This document shows, one piece after another, positions 44,110 through 53,268 of a DNA stretch of 64,000 bases; position 1 is the stretch's first letter; each line of letters starts with the position of its first letter. The stretch is from CAYUMU01 sp964445985 (lineage in GTDB: Bacteria > Planctomycetota > Planctomycetia > Pirellulales > S012-138): assembly GCA_964445985.1 (NCBI GenBank), contig CAYUMU010000012.1, forward strand, positions 38,823-102,822, read 5' to 3'. A program made the translations under genes and the position numbers. The notes beneath the pieces are model-generated. The model was given only the letters and a program-made list of their open reading frames with translations. It was not told where the DNA came from and searched no databases.

Positions 44110-45081
44110 TTACGGCAGATCATACGGCTGGCCGTCCGACCGTCCGCCCATATAGGCCAGCGTTAGCTTGTCAGCATAGTTCTGAACCGTGACCACCCGC
44201 GTGTCGCCGAACACAAACTGTGTGATGCCGGGGTGCCAGCTGCCATAGTAATAATTATTGATGGCCGCCGGCGTCGCGACAGGCGACGACATATCCGAGC
44301 CAGCCACCATCGGCGGATTGTCGGGGCGAGGCGCAAGCCCCAGACCCGAGGCGCGAACGCCGCCATAACAGTGCGATCCCCACGACATGCCAGGCGAGGG
44401 CGGACCATCGGCATAGTTGCTGCCCAGCGCCGTGGGCGTGATATGTTTTTCACCCGCGAAGGCCGTGTAGGCCATGCCGTCCGTCACGCCGCCAAAGGTC
44501 ACCTTCGACCGAAAAATATTGCTGGTGGCCGTCGTATTCAAGCCGGGGCCAATGATCGGGCCGTTCACATGCGCAGCGCCCGCGTCGGCCATGGGGCTCG
44601 CCGTGGGCGATGTCGGCCAGCCGCTGGGAATATCCGTCATGCTCATCGCCACATAGTCCGTGCATTGCCCCGTGCTGTAGAGCGTGTTGGTGCGAAAGCC
44701 GCGCGTGGGGCAGTACAAGGCCGGCGAACGAAAGCCCGCGTGAATCACCAGGTTGGCGCCGGTCTCGGCGTCGCTCTTCAGGTCGAGCTTGTCATAAGCC
44801 GGCCCAGCGTCCATCACCGGCCACAGCAGGGCAATCCAACTGTGATAATAGGCGGAAGTGCCCACGCCAAACGGCACCACCTGCTCGCTGTTGCGATCGC
44901 TGAAGAGCTGAATGCCATTGCCCAACTGCTTGAGATTGCTGGCGCAATTGGCACGCCGGGCCGCTTCGCGAGCCGCTTGAATGGCTGGCAACAACATCGC
45001 GATCAAAATCCCAATGATGGCAATCACCACCAACAACTCCACCAAGGTAAAACCCGATCTGCGCGTACTTCGAGACAACAT
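44110..45081 (-). CDS. DUF1559 prepilin-type protein, paralogue A
   Basis: This is a 323-residue protein with a type IV pilin-like N-terminus: MLSRSTRRSGFTLVELLVV, cleavage after Gly in 'SGFTLVE', Glu at mature position 5, and 'IAIIGILIAMLLPAIQAAREAARR'. Then comes the DUF1559 domain (NCASNLKQLGNG..., conserved Cys, 'AFAGEKHITP'). DUF1559 genes occur in dozens of copies per planctomycete genome, and some are thought to form surface filaments. ATG 45081 is the pilin-like start; the upstream frame to 45159 is not. It is paralogous to 45450-46415. Confidence 0.93.
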   Translation of the reverse strand: MLSRSTRRSGFTLVELLVVIAIIGILIAMLLPAIQAAREAARRANCASNLKQLGNGIQLFSDRNSEQVVPFGVGTSAYYHSWIALLWPVMDAGPAYDKLDLKSDAETGANLVIHAGFRSPALYCPTRGFRTNTLYSTGQCTDYVAMSMTDIPSGWPTSPTASPMADAGAAHVNGPIIGPGLNTTATSNIFRSKVTFGGVTDGMAYTAFAGEKHITPTALGSNYADGPPSPGMSWGSHCYGGVRASGLGLAPRPDNPPMVAGSDMSSPVATPAAINNYYYGSWHPGITQFVFGDTRVVTVQNYADKLTLAYMGGRSDGQPYDLP

Positions 45082-45449
45082 GGGACACGGTTCCTTGAAA
45101 CAAAAGGTGTGATTTGCGGCCCAACAGGCGGGAAGGGCGAGGCCGCTGGCGAGAACCAAATCGAACGAGGCGGGGCACGCCCGTCAGCCAACCGGCGCAA
45201 ACGCCCGGCTAACTGGCGAGAATGATTGCATGCAGGCGGGCGACGAGCATTGAGGCGGAACAGGATGAGGAACAGTTCCGGCCCATCATGCCGCGCGGGC
45301 CAATGTGGGTTGGGCCGCGCCGCTCATCTTCGGACAGCCCAACCCCATTGGAGTGATGTCATACCAACGCGTCTCGGAAACTCGCTCCGGTGGCTTTCCA
45401 CAAACGAGAAGTTCCAACGGCTACGATTCAAAATCCGTGCCGTCAACGA
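45082..45449. other. intergenic stretch between the two DUF1559 genes
   Basis: About 370 bases, probably the promoter and leader of paralogue A. I could not fix a -35/-10 pair. No gene seen. Confidence 0.4.
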
Positions 45450-46415
45450 TCAAGGCAGGTCGTAAGGGTTGCCGTCGCTGCGACCACCCATCCAACGCAA
45501 CATTGTCTTGTCGGCGTAATTCTTCACCGCCACCACGCGGGTGTCGCCATACACAAACTGCGTGATGCCAGGGTGCCAACTGCCATAGAAGTAGGTGTTG
45601 ATCGATGCCGGAGTGGTGGAAGGGGTGGCGGCCGACGAAGCGGCGATCATCGGCGGGTCATCTGGCCGCTGGGCCAAACCCAACCCCGGGGCTTTCACGC
45701 CGCCGTAGCTGTAAGTGCCATAAGCCATGCCGGGCGACGGAGGACCGTCCACGTAGTTCGTGCCCAGCGCATTGGGCGTCACGTGCTTTTCGCCCGCGAA
45801 CGCCGTATAGGCCATGCCGTCGGTCACGCCGCCGAAGGTCACCTTCGAGCGAAAGACATTGTTCGTGGCCGTGACTTGCTGCCCCGGCGCGATGATGGGG
45901 CCGTTCACGAATTCCGAACCGCCATCGGCCATGGGGTGAGGCGTGTTGGCGTAGCTGCTGGGAAGGTCGGTCATGCTCATGGCCACGTAATCCGTGCATT
46001 GGCCCGTGCCGTACATGGTGTTGGTGCGGAAGCCGCGCGTGGGGCAATACAGCGCCGGCGAACGGAAGGATTGATGATTCGCGAGGTTCGTGCCCGACTC
46101 GGCTTCCAGCTTCAGGTCAATCTTGTCGTACATGGGCCCGGCATCCATCACCGGCCACAGCAAGGCGATCCAACTGTGATGGTAAGCGGTCGTTCCGACG
46201 CCAAAGGGCACGACCTGTTCGGTGTTCCGGTCGCCAAACAACAGAATACCGTTGCCCAACTGTTTGAGGTTGCTCGCGCAATTGGCTCGGCGGGCCGCTT
46301 CTCGGGCCGCTTGAATGGCCGGCAGCAACATCGCGATCAAAATTCCAATGATGGCAATCACCACCAGCAATTCGACCAGGGTAAACCCCGATCGGCGCGC
46401 GGACTGAGACAGCAT
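45450..46415 (-). CDS. DUF1559 prepilin-type protein, paralogue B
   Basis: This is a 321-residue protein nearly identical in layout to paralogue A: MLSQSARRSGFTLVELLVVIAIIGIL at the N-terminus, then 'ANCASNLKQLGNGILLFGDRN' and 'AFAGEKHVTPNALG'. The similarity across the full length indicates a tandem duplication followed by divergence. As in paralogue A, the conserved Cys probably form disulfides in the exported domain. ATG 46415 gives the pilin start; the frame to 46496 adds unrelated residues. It is divergent from the exopolysaccharide locus. Confidence 0.93.
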   Translation of the reverse strand: MLSQSARRSGFTLVELLVVIAIIGILIAMLLPAIQAAREAARRANCASNLKQLGNGILLFGDRNTEQVVPFGVGTTAYHHSWIALLWPVMDAGPMYDKIDLKLEAESGTNLANHQSFRSPALYCPTRGFRTNTMYGTGQCTDYVAMSMTDLPSSYANTPHPMADGGSEFVNGPIIAPGQQVTATNNVFRSKVTFGGVTDGMAYTAFAGEKHVTPNALGTNYVDGPPSPGMAYGTYSYGGVKAPGLGLAQRPDDPPMIAASSAATPSTTPASINTYFYGSWHPGITQFVYGDTRVVAVKNYADKTMLRWMGGRSDGNPYDLP

Positions 46416-46966
46416 GGATCGTTCCTGAGAAAAATCAGTAGGAAGACAGATAAAAACGCGATGGCTGGTTTCCGCGCACCGACAGCAGGTCGGCAAGGTA
46501 GGGGCGGAGGATAAAAGCCGTCTGGCAGCGTACTAGCTAAGCAGACAGCGTGCCAAAGTCGTACACGCCGAAAAAAATGATGGGAATTCCGCTAAACGGG
46601 CTTAAGTCGGCAAAGCTCCGCCCACAACGAAACAGCCTTTAAGGCGCTGTGTTGCAGCAAGCGCTGCCCAGCAACAAGGCAATTTTCAAACCAAAACCCC
46701 CAAAATGCGGGACTGGCAACTCGCCTCCCCCCAACGAGCCCCGCTCCAAGTCCGTTGACTTCCCTGCACGGAATCGAAAGCCGGCTCGGCCACCGCCTAT
46801 CAAGCCGGGCGGCATGATGTTCGAACTCCGCGCGGCGCGGCACCGTAGTTAGGTCAACGCAATCGCTTCATGGGTCGCATTAACCGTAATTTATCTAGAC
46901 TTTGCAATCGCTGCATGTATCGTATACTTCGTATTTATTCCTCGTTACCGCACGGAGGGTATAGCA
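46416..46966. other. divergent intergenic stretch (DUF1559/exopolysaccharide locus)
   Basis: About 550 bases between divergent genes. It holds a candidate promoter and ribosome-binding site for the polysaccharide locus (46901-46959) and presumably the DUF1559 promoter. No gene seen. Confidence 0.5.
46901..46928 (+). promoter_or_regulatory. candidate sigma-70 promoter of the polysaccharide locus
   Basis: TTTGCA (46901-46906) and TATACT (46923-46928), 16-base spacer, lie upstream of the wzz-like gene. A strong Shine-Dalgarno GGAGGG (46954-46959) is seven bases before ATG 46967. The boxes fit the consensus reasonably, but no experimental support exists. Confidence 0.4.
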
Positions 46967-48604
46967 ATGGGCCAGTCTCGCGAAGCCCTCGGGCTGTCGG
47001 ACTTGGGTGCCTCCGTTCTACGGCACAAACGCAAAGCCATCGCCGTTTTCGTGGCAATTACGACGGCATTTGCACTCCTGATCGCCTTCTTTCCTCGGGC
47101 CTATTACTCCGAGGCTCGACTCATGGTGCGCGTCGGTCGCGCTACCGTGGCCCTCGATCCCACGGTTACCACCGGCGAAGTCGTGGCGATCCAGGATACC
47201 CGGGAAAGCGAGATCACCTCCGTCCTCGACGTGCTGCAAAGCCGGATGCTGCAGGAGCAAGTCGTGCAGATCCTGGGACCCGAACTGCTGCTCGACGAGG
47301 AACCGGTCTCACCCGGTCAAGCGGTGGCCGGCGTGCAACCCGTGGCCAACGGGCCGGCCCTGGCCGTCACCGAAGCCCGCCCCGCTGCGGCGCCGCGCTC
47401 CGGCGAGCCGGCCGGCCACCCGCAACCCCTGTCCCAGCAGCAGGCCAATCGTCCGCGAACCACCGAGGCCGACGGAGAGAGCGTGCTGGTACGCCTGGGA
47501 TTAAAAGATCCGGTCACCAATTTTGAGCGGGCCGTTCAAGAACTGGACAAGCACTTGAAGGTCTACCGCGGCAAGAACTCCACCGTCATCAGCGTGGGCT
47601 ACGAAGCATCATCGCCCCAGTTGGCTCAGCAGGTGGTGCAGGCCTTCGTCGATTGCTACTTGCGAGAGCATGTGCGGGTCAATCGCACGCACGGCTCGTA
47701 CCGGTTCTTCCAGGAACAGCGAGACCAGCTCCAAGCCAAGCTCGATACGGCCGCCCGCGAGCTGCGGGACTTCAAGAACCAGGTCGGCGTCGCCTCGTTT
47801 GAAACCCGTCGCGCCGATCTCCAGAAACAAGTGGCCGATGTCGAGACCGCGCATTACGTGGCCCAGGCAGAAGCCGCCGCGGTCAGCGCCGCTCGCGGAG
47901 CCGTGGTGGAATCGCTGGAAACCACGCCCGAGCGAATCGATACCGAACTGGTGCGGGGCATGCCGCACATGGCCGCCGACAACATGCGTGAAAAGCTCTA
48001 CGAGCTGGAGATCAAAGAGCTGGAACTGCTGGCGCGATACACCGAGCTGCACCCGTTCGTCAAAGAAATTCGCGAGCAGGTGGCCGAGGCCAAGCGGATC
48101 ATGGCCAGCCAAGACACGGAGCGCGTGGAGTCCACCACCACCGTCAATCAAAACCATCAAGAATTGCAGCGCCAATTCAGCAGCCACTACTCCCAAGGAG
48201 TGGCGCTCGACGCTCGCCTGGCAGCGCTCAGCGACCAAAAGCGGCGGCTCCTGGAAGATCTGCGGCGGATCAACGAAGCCGAAATTCGGGCCTCGGAACT
48301 CCAACGCCAGGTCGACCTGGCCGAGCAATCGTTCAAGTCGTACTCGGTCGACGCGGAACAAGCCCGCATTGATGAGCAGCTCGAGGTCGACCGCATTTCC
48401 AACATCAGCGTTGTCCAAAACGCATCATTCGTCGAGAAACCCGCCAAACCCAACAAAGCGATGTTCGCGGGCTTGGGGTTGATTGTCGCGGTCCTGGGCA
48501 GCGCCAGTGTTGCCTGGATTAGCGAACGAATGAACCGCTCGCTTCGCACTCCGCAAGAAGTTGAGGAGGAACTGGACCTACCGGTTTGGACCTCGATTTC
48601 ATAG
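46967..48604 (+). CDS. Wzz/GumC-type polysaccharide co-polymerase
   Basis: This is a 545-residue protein. TM1 (KAIAVFVAITTAFALLIAFFP, about 26-45) leads into a Wzz domain 'YYSEARLMVRVGRATVALDP', a long coiled-coil periplasmic part (residues about 200-470) and TM2 (AMFAGLGLIVAVLGSASVAWISE). The end 'PQEVEEELDLPVWTSIS' is the usual link to a BY-kinase, but here the protein stops. The next gene supplies a CpsD-like domain instead, 48 bases on. Its role is chain-length control in the inner membrane and periplasm. Confidence 0.88.
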   Translation: MGQSREALGLSDLGASVLRHKRKAIAVFVAITTAFALLIAFFPRAYYSEARLMVRVGRATVALDPTVTTGEVVAIQDTRESEITSVLDVLQSRMLQEQVVQILGPELLLDEEPVSPGQAVAGVQPVANGPALAVTEARPAAAPRSGEPAGHPQPLSQQQANRPRTTEADGESVLVRLGLKDPVTNFERAVQELDKHLKVYRGKNSTVISVGYEASSPQLAQQVVQAFVDCYLREHVRVNRTHGSYRFFQEQRDQLQAKLDTAARELRDFKNQVGVASFETRRADLQKQVADVETAHYVAQAEAAAVSAARGAVVESLETTPERIDTELVRGMPHMAADNMREKLYELEIKELELLARYTELHPFVKEIREQVAEAKRIMASQDTERVESTTTVNQNHQELQRQFSSHYSQGVALDARLAALSDQKRRLLEDLRRINEAEIRASELQRQVDLAEQSFKSYSVDAEQARIDEQLEVDRISNISVVQNASFVEKPAKPNKAMFAGLGLIVAVLGSASVAWISERMNRSLRTPQEVEEELDLPVWTSIS

Positions 48605-48651
48605 CCAGCCCTCCCCTCCCCATAATTCACTCACACTCGATCGTTCATGCC

Positions 48652-50592
48652 ATGATAGGGAAACGAAAGCTTCCCGCGTCGGTCCCAACACCGGTTGCTC
48701 CGCCATCGTATTTGCCACTGGTAAGAAGGTTGCTCGCGGAATCGACGCACGATTCGGCCCAGCCCGCCGCCGCCGGTGGTCGCGTGGCGCGGGCCGTGGG
48801 AATCACCAGTTGCGCCCTCGGCGGACTCCAGCGCGTTGCCACCGAACTGGCCATTGCGGCTGCCCACCTCCGCGATTTCAAAGTGCTGCTCGTCGAAACC
48901 AATCGCGCCGCCCCCGATGCGGCTCAGCGGTTCGAGATCCCCCGGACCCCGGGCTGGACGGAGTACATGGCCTCGGAAAGCGAGCTCGCCGACGCCATCT
49001 ACCCTTCGATGCATGAGAACTTGTGGATCCTGCCCGCAGGCGAGCGTGACTCCACGGCCGTGGCCTGGCACGAGGAAATCGGCCGCGAAGCCATTCAACA
49101 GCTCAAGGGTCAATACGACCTGATCCTGTTCAATCTCCCCGCCGCGACCCAATTCAGCGAGTGCTTCTCCCTGGCCCCCCTGCTCGATGGCGTGCTGCTG
49201 GTGGTCGAAGCACAACGCACCGAGCGGGAGCTTGCCCATCGCGTCAAACGCGATCTCGTGGCCGCGCACGTGAACGTGTTGGGGGTGGTGCTGCATGGCC
49301 AAGGCCGTGCCACGGTTGCCCACCCGGCCACGGCCGGCCCGGCGGCGCCGCGGCGGTTCTCCCTGTTTGCCTTTCGCCGCGGGCGGCGAAACGCCGGGAA
49401 CAACCCGACCACCGGCCTGATGTCGCAACTGGAATTCCGCCGCATTGTCGAAGCCGAACGGTTGCGTTCCGATCGCAGCGAAAATCCCCTGTCGCTCCTC
49501 GTGTTCTCACCAGAGGGCGCGAGCTCGCCCGCCGAATTTGCCGAGTTGGCGCACACCATTCGGCAACGGGTGCGCATGACCGATACTTGCGGGTTTTGGG
49601 ACGGCCGCCGCGTGGGCGTGCTGCTGCCCGATACGGCCGAACCGGGCGCTTGGAAGCTGGCCAGCGACCTTCGCCTGCTCTTGCAAGAGCGATCCGAGCT
49701 GTGGCATTGCGATGTCTACAGCTACCCGCTGATTTCGGCCGACGCTACCGGGGCCGGCCCCCACGGCGCGCCGGCGGAGCTCGCTTCGCCCTCGCCCGAA
49801 ACCGAGGCCCTGCCGCGACGGGAACTCGAATTGCCCGGCGTCGATGCTCCCGCCAGCCACCCCAGCCGAGCCGCGGCCAGCTCGCCCACGACCGATTCAC
49901 CCCGCCGAGAAAGGCGCATGCCGGCCGGCGCCGCGCGGCAACACCAAACCGGACCCGGCAGCGTGCTGCCGCTGGAACCACTGCTGGTGCACGCCCTGCC
50001 AAGGTGGAAACGCCTGGTCGATGTGCTGGGCGCCGGCGCGGGCCTGGTCCTGCTTTCGCCGCTGCTGCTCGCGATTGCCGTCATCATGAAGTTCGCTTCG
50101 CCAGGGCCGCTGTTCTTTACGCAACTGCGCAGTGGGCTGGGTGGCCGTCCGTTCCGCATGATCAAGTTTCGCACCATGAGCGTCAACGCCGAAGCCGCCA
50201 AGGCCGCGCTCCGAAGCATCAGCGAGCAGGATGGGCCAGCGTTCAAGCTCAGAAACGACCCCCGCGTCACACGGTTCGGAAAGTACCTGCGGCAGACCAG
50301 CCTGGACGAACTGCCGCAACTCTGGAACGTGCTTCGCGGCGATATGACCTTGGTCGGGCCCAGACCCCTGCCCATCGATGAAAGCAACAGCTGCAACCGT
50401 TGGCAGCGCCGCAGAATCTCCGTGACACCGGGCTTAACCTGCTTGTGGCAAGTGTCCGGCAGGTCGCAGGTGAGCTTCGACGAATGGGTGCGAATGGATT
50501 TGCAATATGTCCGTCGTCGCTCGCCGCGAACCGACATCACGCTCATTTTGAAAACCATTCCCGCCGTGATTTTCCGCCGCGGAGCCCATTAG
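48652..50592 (+). CDS. fusion: CpsD-like domain + degenerate GGDEF-like domain + initiating sugar-phosphate transferase
   Basis: This is a 646-residue multidomain protein. Residues about 44-215 follow BY-kinase/CpsD order, but the Walker A position reads GITSCALGG with no GK(S/T); 'YDLILFNLPAA' (155-165) replaces the second Walker motif. Residues about 258-345 resemble a GGDEF fold (NPLSLLVFSPE ... RMTDTCGFWDGRRVGVLLPDT), with FWDGRR instead of GGDEF. After a Pro/Ser linker, 453-646 is a bacterial sugar transferase: KRLVDVLGA, TM helix, KFRTM (505-509), LDELPQLWNVLRGDM (551-565). The last starts glycan synthesis on undecaprenyl phosphate. ATG 48652 is preferred; earlier starts overlap the previous gene. 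Confidence 0.88.
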   Translation: MIGKRKLPASVPTPVAPPSYLPLVRRLLAESTHDSAQPAAAGGRVARAVGITSCALGGLQRVATELAIAAAHLRDFKVLLVETNRAAPDAAQRFEIPRTPGWTEYMASESELADAIYPSMHENLWILPAGERDSTAVAWHEEIGREAIQQLKGQYDLILFNLPAATQFSECFSLAPLLDGVLLVVEAQRTERELAHRVKRDLVAAHVNVLGVVLHGQGRATVAHPATAGPAAPRRFSLFAFRRGRRNAGNNPTTGLMSQLEFRRIVEAERLRSDRSENPLSLLVFSPEGASSPAEFAELAHTIRQRVRMTDTCGFWDGRRVGVLLPDTAEPGAWKLASDLRLLLQERSELWHCDVYSYPLISADATGAGPHGAPAELASPSPETEALPRRELELPGVDAPASHPSRAAASSPTTDSPRRERRMPAGAARQHQTGPGSVLPLEPLLVHALPRWKRLVDVLGAGAGLVLLSPLLLAIAVIMKFASPGPLFFTQLRSGLGGRPFRMIKFRTMSVNAEAAKAALRSISEQDGPAFKLRNDPRVTRFGKYLRQTSLDELPQLWNVLRGDMTLVGPRPLPIDESNSCNRWQRRRISVTPGLTCLWQVSGRSQVSFDEWVRMDLQYVRRRSPRTDITLILKTIPAVIFRRGAH

Positions 50593-50605
50593 TTTCTTGC
50601 TCGTT

Positions 50606-51970
50606 ATGTCTCGCCCCGCCACTGCCACCGTGCTCGAAACCTCCGCTGCCGCGGAGCCCGAGGTGGCAGCGCGCAACGAGCAACCTGCACCCCCTGCCCC
50701 GTCGGCCCCGTCGGCCCTCAAGCGCGCTGCCCGGCGGTGGCGAGGTTTGGCGACGACCATCGGCGCCAACTTGGGCGTGTTTGGACTCAATGCTCTGCAA
50801 GGAGTCATCCTGGCAAGGCTGTTGGGACCCGAACTGCGAGGGCAATACGGCACCGCGGTGTTTTACGGGCAAAACCTGATCTACATCGGCTTGTTCGGCA
50901 CGCAGTTCTCCATGGCCATGCGGGCCACGCAATCCAATGCGCTTGAGTCGTTGCGCCGCGCCGCCTGGCGAACCGGCGCCATCACCGGCCTGGTGACCAT
51001 GGTTGTGGTGGCGGCGCTGGGGTGGTTGGCCCTGCCGGCGGACAAACACTTTTTGGCGCCGCTGTGCATGCTGGCCGCCTGCTCCCTGCCTTGGGAACAC
51101 CTGCGGCTTTCGCAAATGGCCGTCGATCACGGCAGCGGAGACTTTCGCCGCTACAACTTGAACCAACTGTTGGGCGCGGCGGCGCTGCCCGCGGCTCTGA
51201 TCGGCGTTTGGCTCTGGGGATCCACCTCCCTGCCGCTTCAAGTCGCACTGTTCGTATTGGCGCCCGCCGCGGCTCTGGCCGTGCGTTTGGTCTGCCGCGA
51301 CGCACCCGTGTGGGGCGCGGTCGAGCCCTCGCCACGCCGGCTGTTGCGAGAAGGCGTGCCGTTTGCCTGGAGCGTGCTGGCCGCCGACCTGCTGACCAAG
51401 CTCGATGTGCTGCTCATGCTCTGGTTGGCCAGCTTCAGCATTCAAGGCTACTATGCGGCCTCGGTGCCGGCGGCTTTCCTGTTGATCGTGGCGCCCAATG
51501 CCATTGCCCTCTATGCATTCAATGCCGGGGCACGCCATTCCCAGGCCGCGCGAGGGAAGCAACTGGCCGCGCTGATCGCCGGGCTGGTGGCCTTTCAAAC
51601 AACCGCCACGGTCGTGCTCACGCTGGCCCTTCCCTGGCTGATGGTGCTGGTGTATGGCGAAGACTTCCGGGGCGCGGTCCCCTTCGCCCTGATGTTGTTG
51701 CCGGCCTATGCGGCCAGCGGTTGCGGAATCGTTGCCGATGGTTTCCTCCGTGGCCGAGGGCAATCGAAGCACGGCGTGCGCGCCCGCGCGGCTGGCGGCC
51801 TGGTGCTGATGGGCGTAGTGGCCTTGGCGTTTGGCAAATGGCGCGAAATGAGCATCCCCATGGGCGCCGTGGCGGCCAACCTCACCGTGGCCGTGTGGCT
51901 GCTCTTCGCGGCCGGCCGTAGCGCTCTGGGCGGCTTGACGGCGCCTCCGCGGTTGGGAGAGGCGTCATGA
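50606..51970 (+). CDS. Wzx-like polysaccharide flippase
   Basis: This is a 454-residue polytopic membrane protein with about 12-14 helices and a start 'GLATTIGANLGVFGLNALQGVILARLLGPELRGQYG', typical of the polysaccharide-export (MviN/MATE-like) flippases. No catalytic motif. ATG 50606 is preferred over TTG 50597. It should move undecaprenyl-linked repeat units across the membrane, given the neighbouring polymerase and co-polymerase. Confidence 0.82.
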   Translation: MSRPATATVLETSAAAEPEVAARNEQPAPPAPSAPSALKRAARRWRGLATTIGANLGVFGLNALQGVILARLLGPELRGQYGTAVFYGQNLIYIGLFGTQFSMAMRATQSNALESLRRAAWRTGAITGLVTMVVVAALGWLALPADKHFLAPLCMLAACSLPWEHLRLSQMAVDHGSGDFRRYNLNQLLGAAALPAALIGVWLWGSTSLPLQVALFVLAPAAALAVRLVCRDAPVWGAVEPSPRRLLREGVPFAWSVLAADLLTKLDVLLMLWLASFSIQGYYAASVPAAFLLIVAPNAIALYAFNAGARHSQAARGKQLAALIAGLVAFQTTATVVLTLALPWLMVLVYGEDFRGAVPFALMLLPAYAASGCGIVADGFLRGRGQSKHGVRARAAGGLVLMGVVALAFGKWREMSIPMGAVAANLTVAVWLLFAAGRSALGGLTAPPRLGEAS

Positions 51971-53268
51971 GCCGCGCCTTGCCAGCCAATCCACCGCTGA
52001 ATGTGGCCCCCCTTGCTTCGGCTGCCTCCACGCTGTCCCGTTTTGTGGCGGGCGGTCTCCTGTTGGCCGGGCTGTTCTTCACCGAAGCGGTGTTCGAAGT
52101 TCACGATGTGGAGTCGGTGAAACTGAACTGGCAGATCCTCATGCGACTGGGGCTCTGCGGCCTGTGCGGCCTGTTTGGAGCTTGGAAGCTGCCCACGACC
52201 TTTCGGGTGCTCGATCGCTTTCCCGGCGCTTGGATCACCCTGCTGGGCATGTGGGCGCTGATCACGGTTCCCTTTTCCGCGAATGTGAACTACGCCCTGG
52301 CCGCCGTGGCGGCGCTCTGGTGCATGATTCTGTTCGTGCCTGCCGCGCTAATGGAATTGGGCGGCAAACGCGCGCTGCAAATCTCGCTGGCTTCGTCCCT
52401 GTGCTTCCTCGCCGCCTCCTGGTTCGTGTATTTCAAGTACCCGGAACTAGGGCAGACCGAATTCATATCCTCCCATACCGATCGCGTCTATCGCCTGGGA
52501 GGGCTGAGCGATGCCAACGGCCTGGGGCGCATCGCCGCCCTCGTCATCTGCCTGTCGATGATTCTCTACTGGGAACGGGCGCTGGGCCTGGTCGTGGCCG
52601 GTGGTTCGATCCTGTTTGCCGCCGTTACGCTGGCGGCCACCGATAGCCGCACCTCCATGGCCATGGCCGCCGCGGCCGCCGCCCTGGTTGCCTGGCGCTA
52701 TCTGCGGCACGTGGCCTTGTCCTGGGCGCTCTTCGGAGGGCTGGCCGGATCACTCGCGCTGGTGGCGATGCTCTCGGTCAATGGGGGCGGGGCCTTGAGT
52801 GGCGTGCTGGGTAGATTGTCGCGATCGGGCGACCAGAAAGAGCTCTCCAATCTCACCGGCCGTACCTACTTGTGGAGCTTTGCCTGGAAAGCGATCGAAG
52901 CGTCGCCTGTCGCTGGCCACGGCTTCGGTTGCTCACGATTTGTCATGAAAGAATCGCCCGAGTTCCCGACAGGGCACGCCCACAATGTGCTGCTGAACGT
53001 GATGTTGGGAAGCGGCGTGGTGGGGGTGGGCTGCATGCTTGGCATGCTCATCCAGCTCACCCTGCTCATGTCGCGGTCGCCCTCGGTGTTTGCCGACGTC
53101 ATGACCGTTTTTCTATGGGTGGGCGGCATCGCCGAATCGATGATTTTTGGTCCCGTCCCCAGCACGTTCACCATCCTGTGGTTGATGGCCGTGTGCTGGA
53201 GAGCTGCTTTGCCCCAAGACTCGTGGGGAGGCTCGCGCGCCGCCGAGCCGATGGAGACGCACTCATGA
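51967..53268 (+). CDS. Wzy/O-antigen-ligase-type polymerase
   Basis: This is a 433-residue polytopic protein with about 11 membrane helices. A C-terminal extracytoplasmic loop holds 'GRTYLWSFAWKAIEASPVAGHGFGCSRFV' and 'HAHNVLLNVMLGSGVVG', matching the WzyC domain (H.HN.yl). ATG 51967 overlaps the previous stop by four bases (ATGA), a sign of coupling. It probably polymerises the repeat unit on the periplasmic face. Confidence 0.83.
   Translation: MSRALPANPPLNVAPLASAASTLSRFVAGGLLLAGLFFTEAVFEVHDVESVKLNWQILMRLGLCGLCGLFGAWKLPTTFRVLDRFPGAWITLLGMWALITVPFSANVNYALAAVAALWCMILFVPAALMELGGKRALQISLASSLCFLAASWFVYFKYPELGQTEFISSHTDRVYRLGGLSDANGLGRIAALVICLSMILYWERALGLVVAGGSILFAAVTLAATDSRTSMAMAAAAAALVAWRYLRHVALSWALFGGLAGSLALVAMLSVNGGGALSGVLGRLSRSGDQKELSNLTGRTYLWSFAWKAIEASPVAGHGFGCSRFVMKESPEFPTGHAHNVLLNVMLGSGVVGVGCMLGMLIQLTLLMSRSPSVFADVMTVFLWVGGIAESMIFGPVPSTFTILWLMAVCWRAALPQDSWGGSRAAEPMETHS

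Noticed and set aside
48586..48651. TTG start at 48586 for the fused transferase
   Set aside because: It would overlap the Wzz-like gene, adds 22 residues without family similarity, and ATG 48652 lies downstream in frame.
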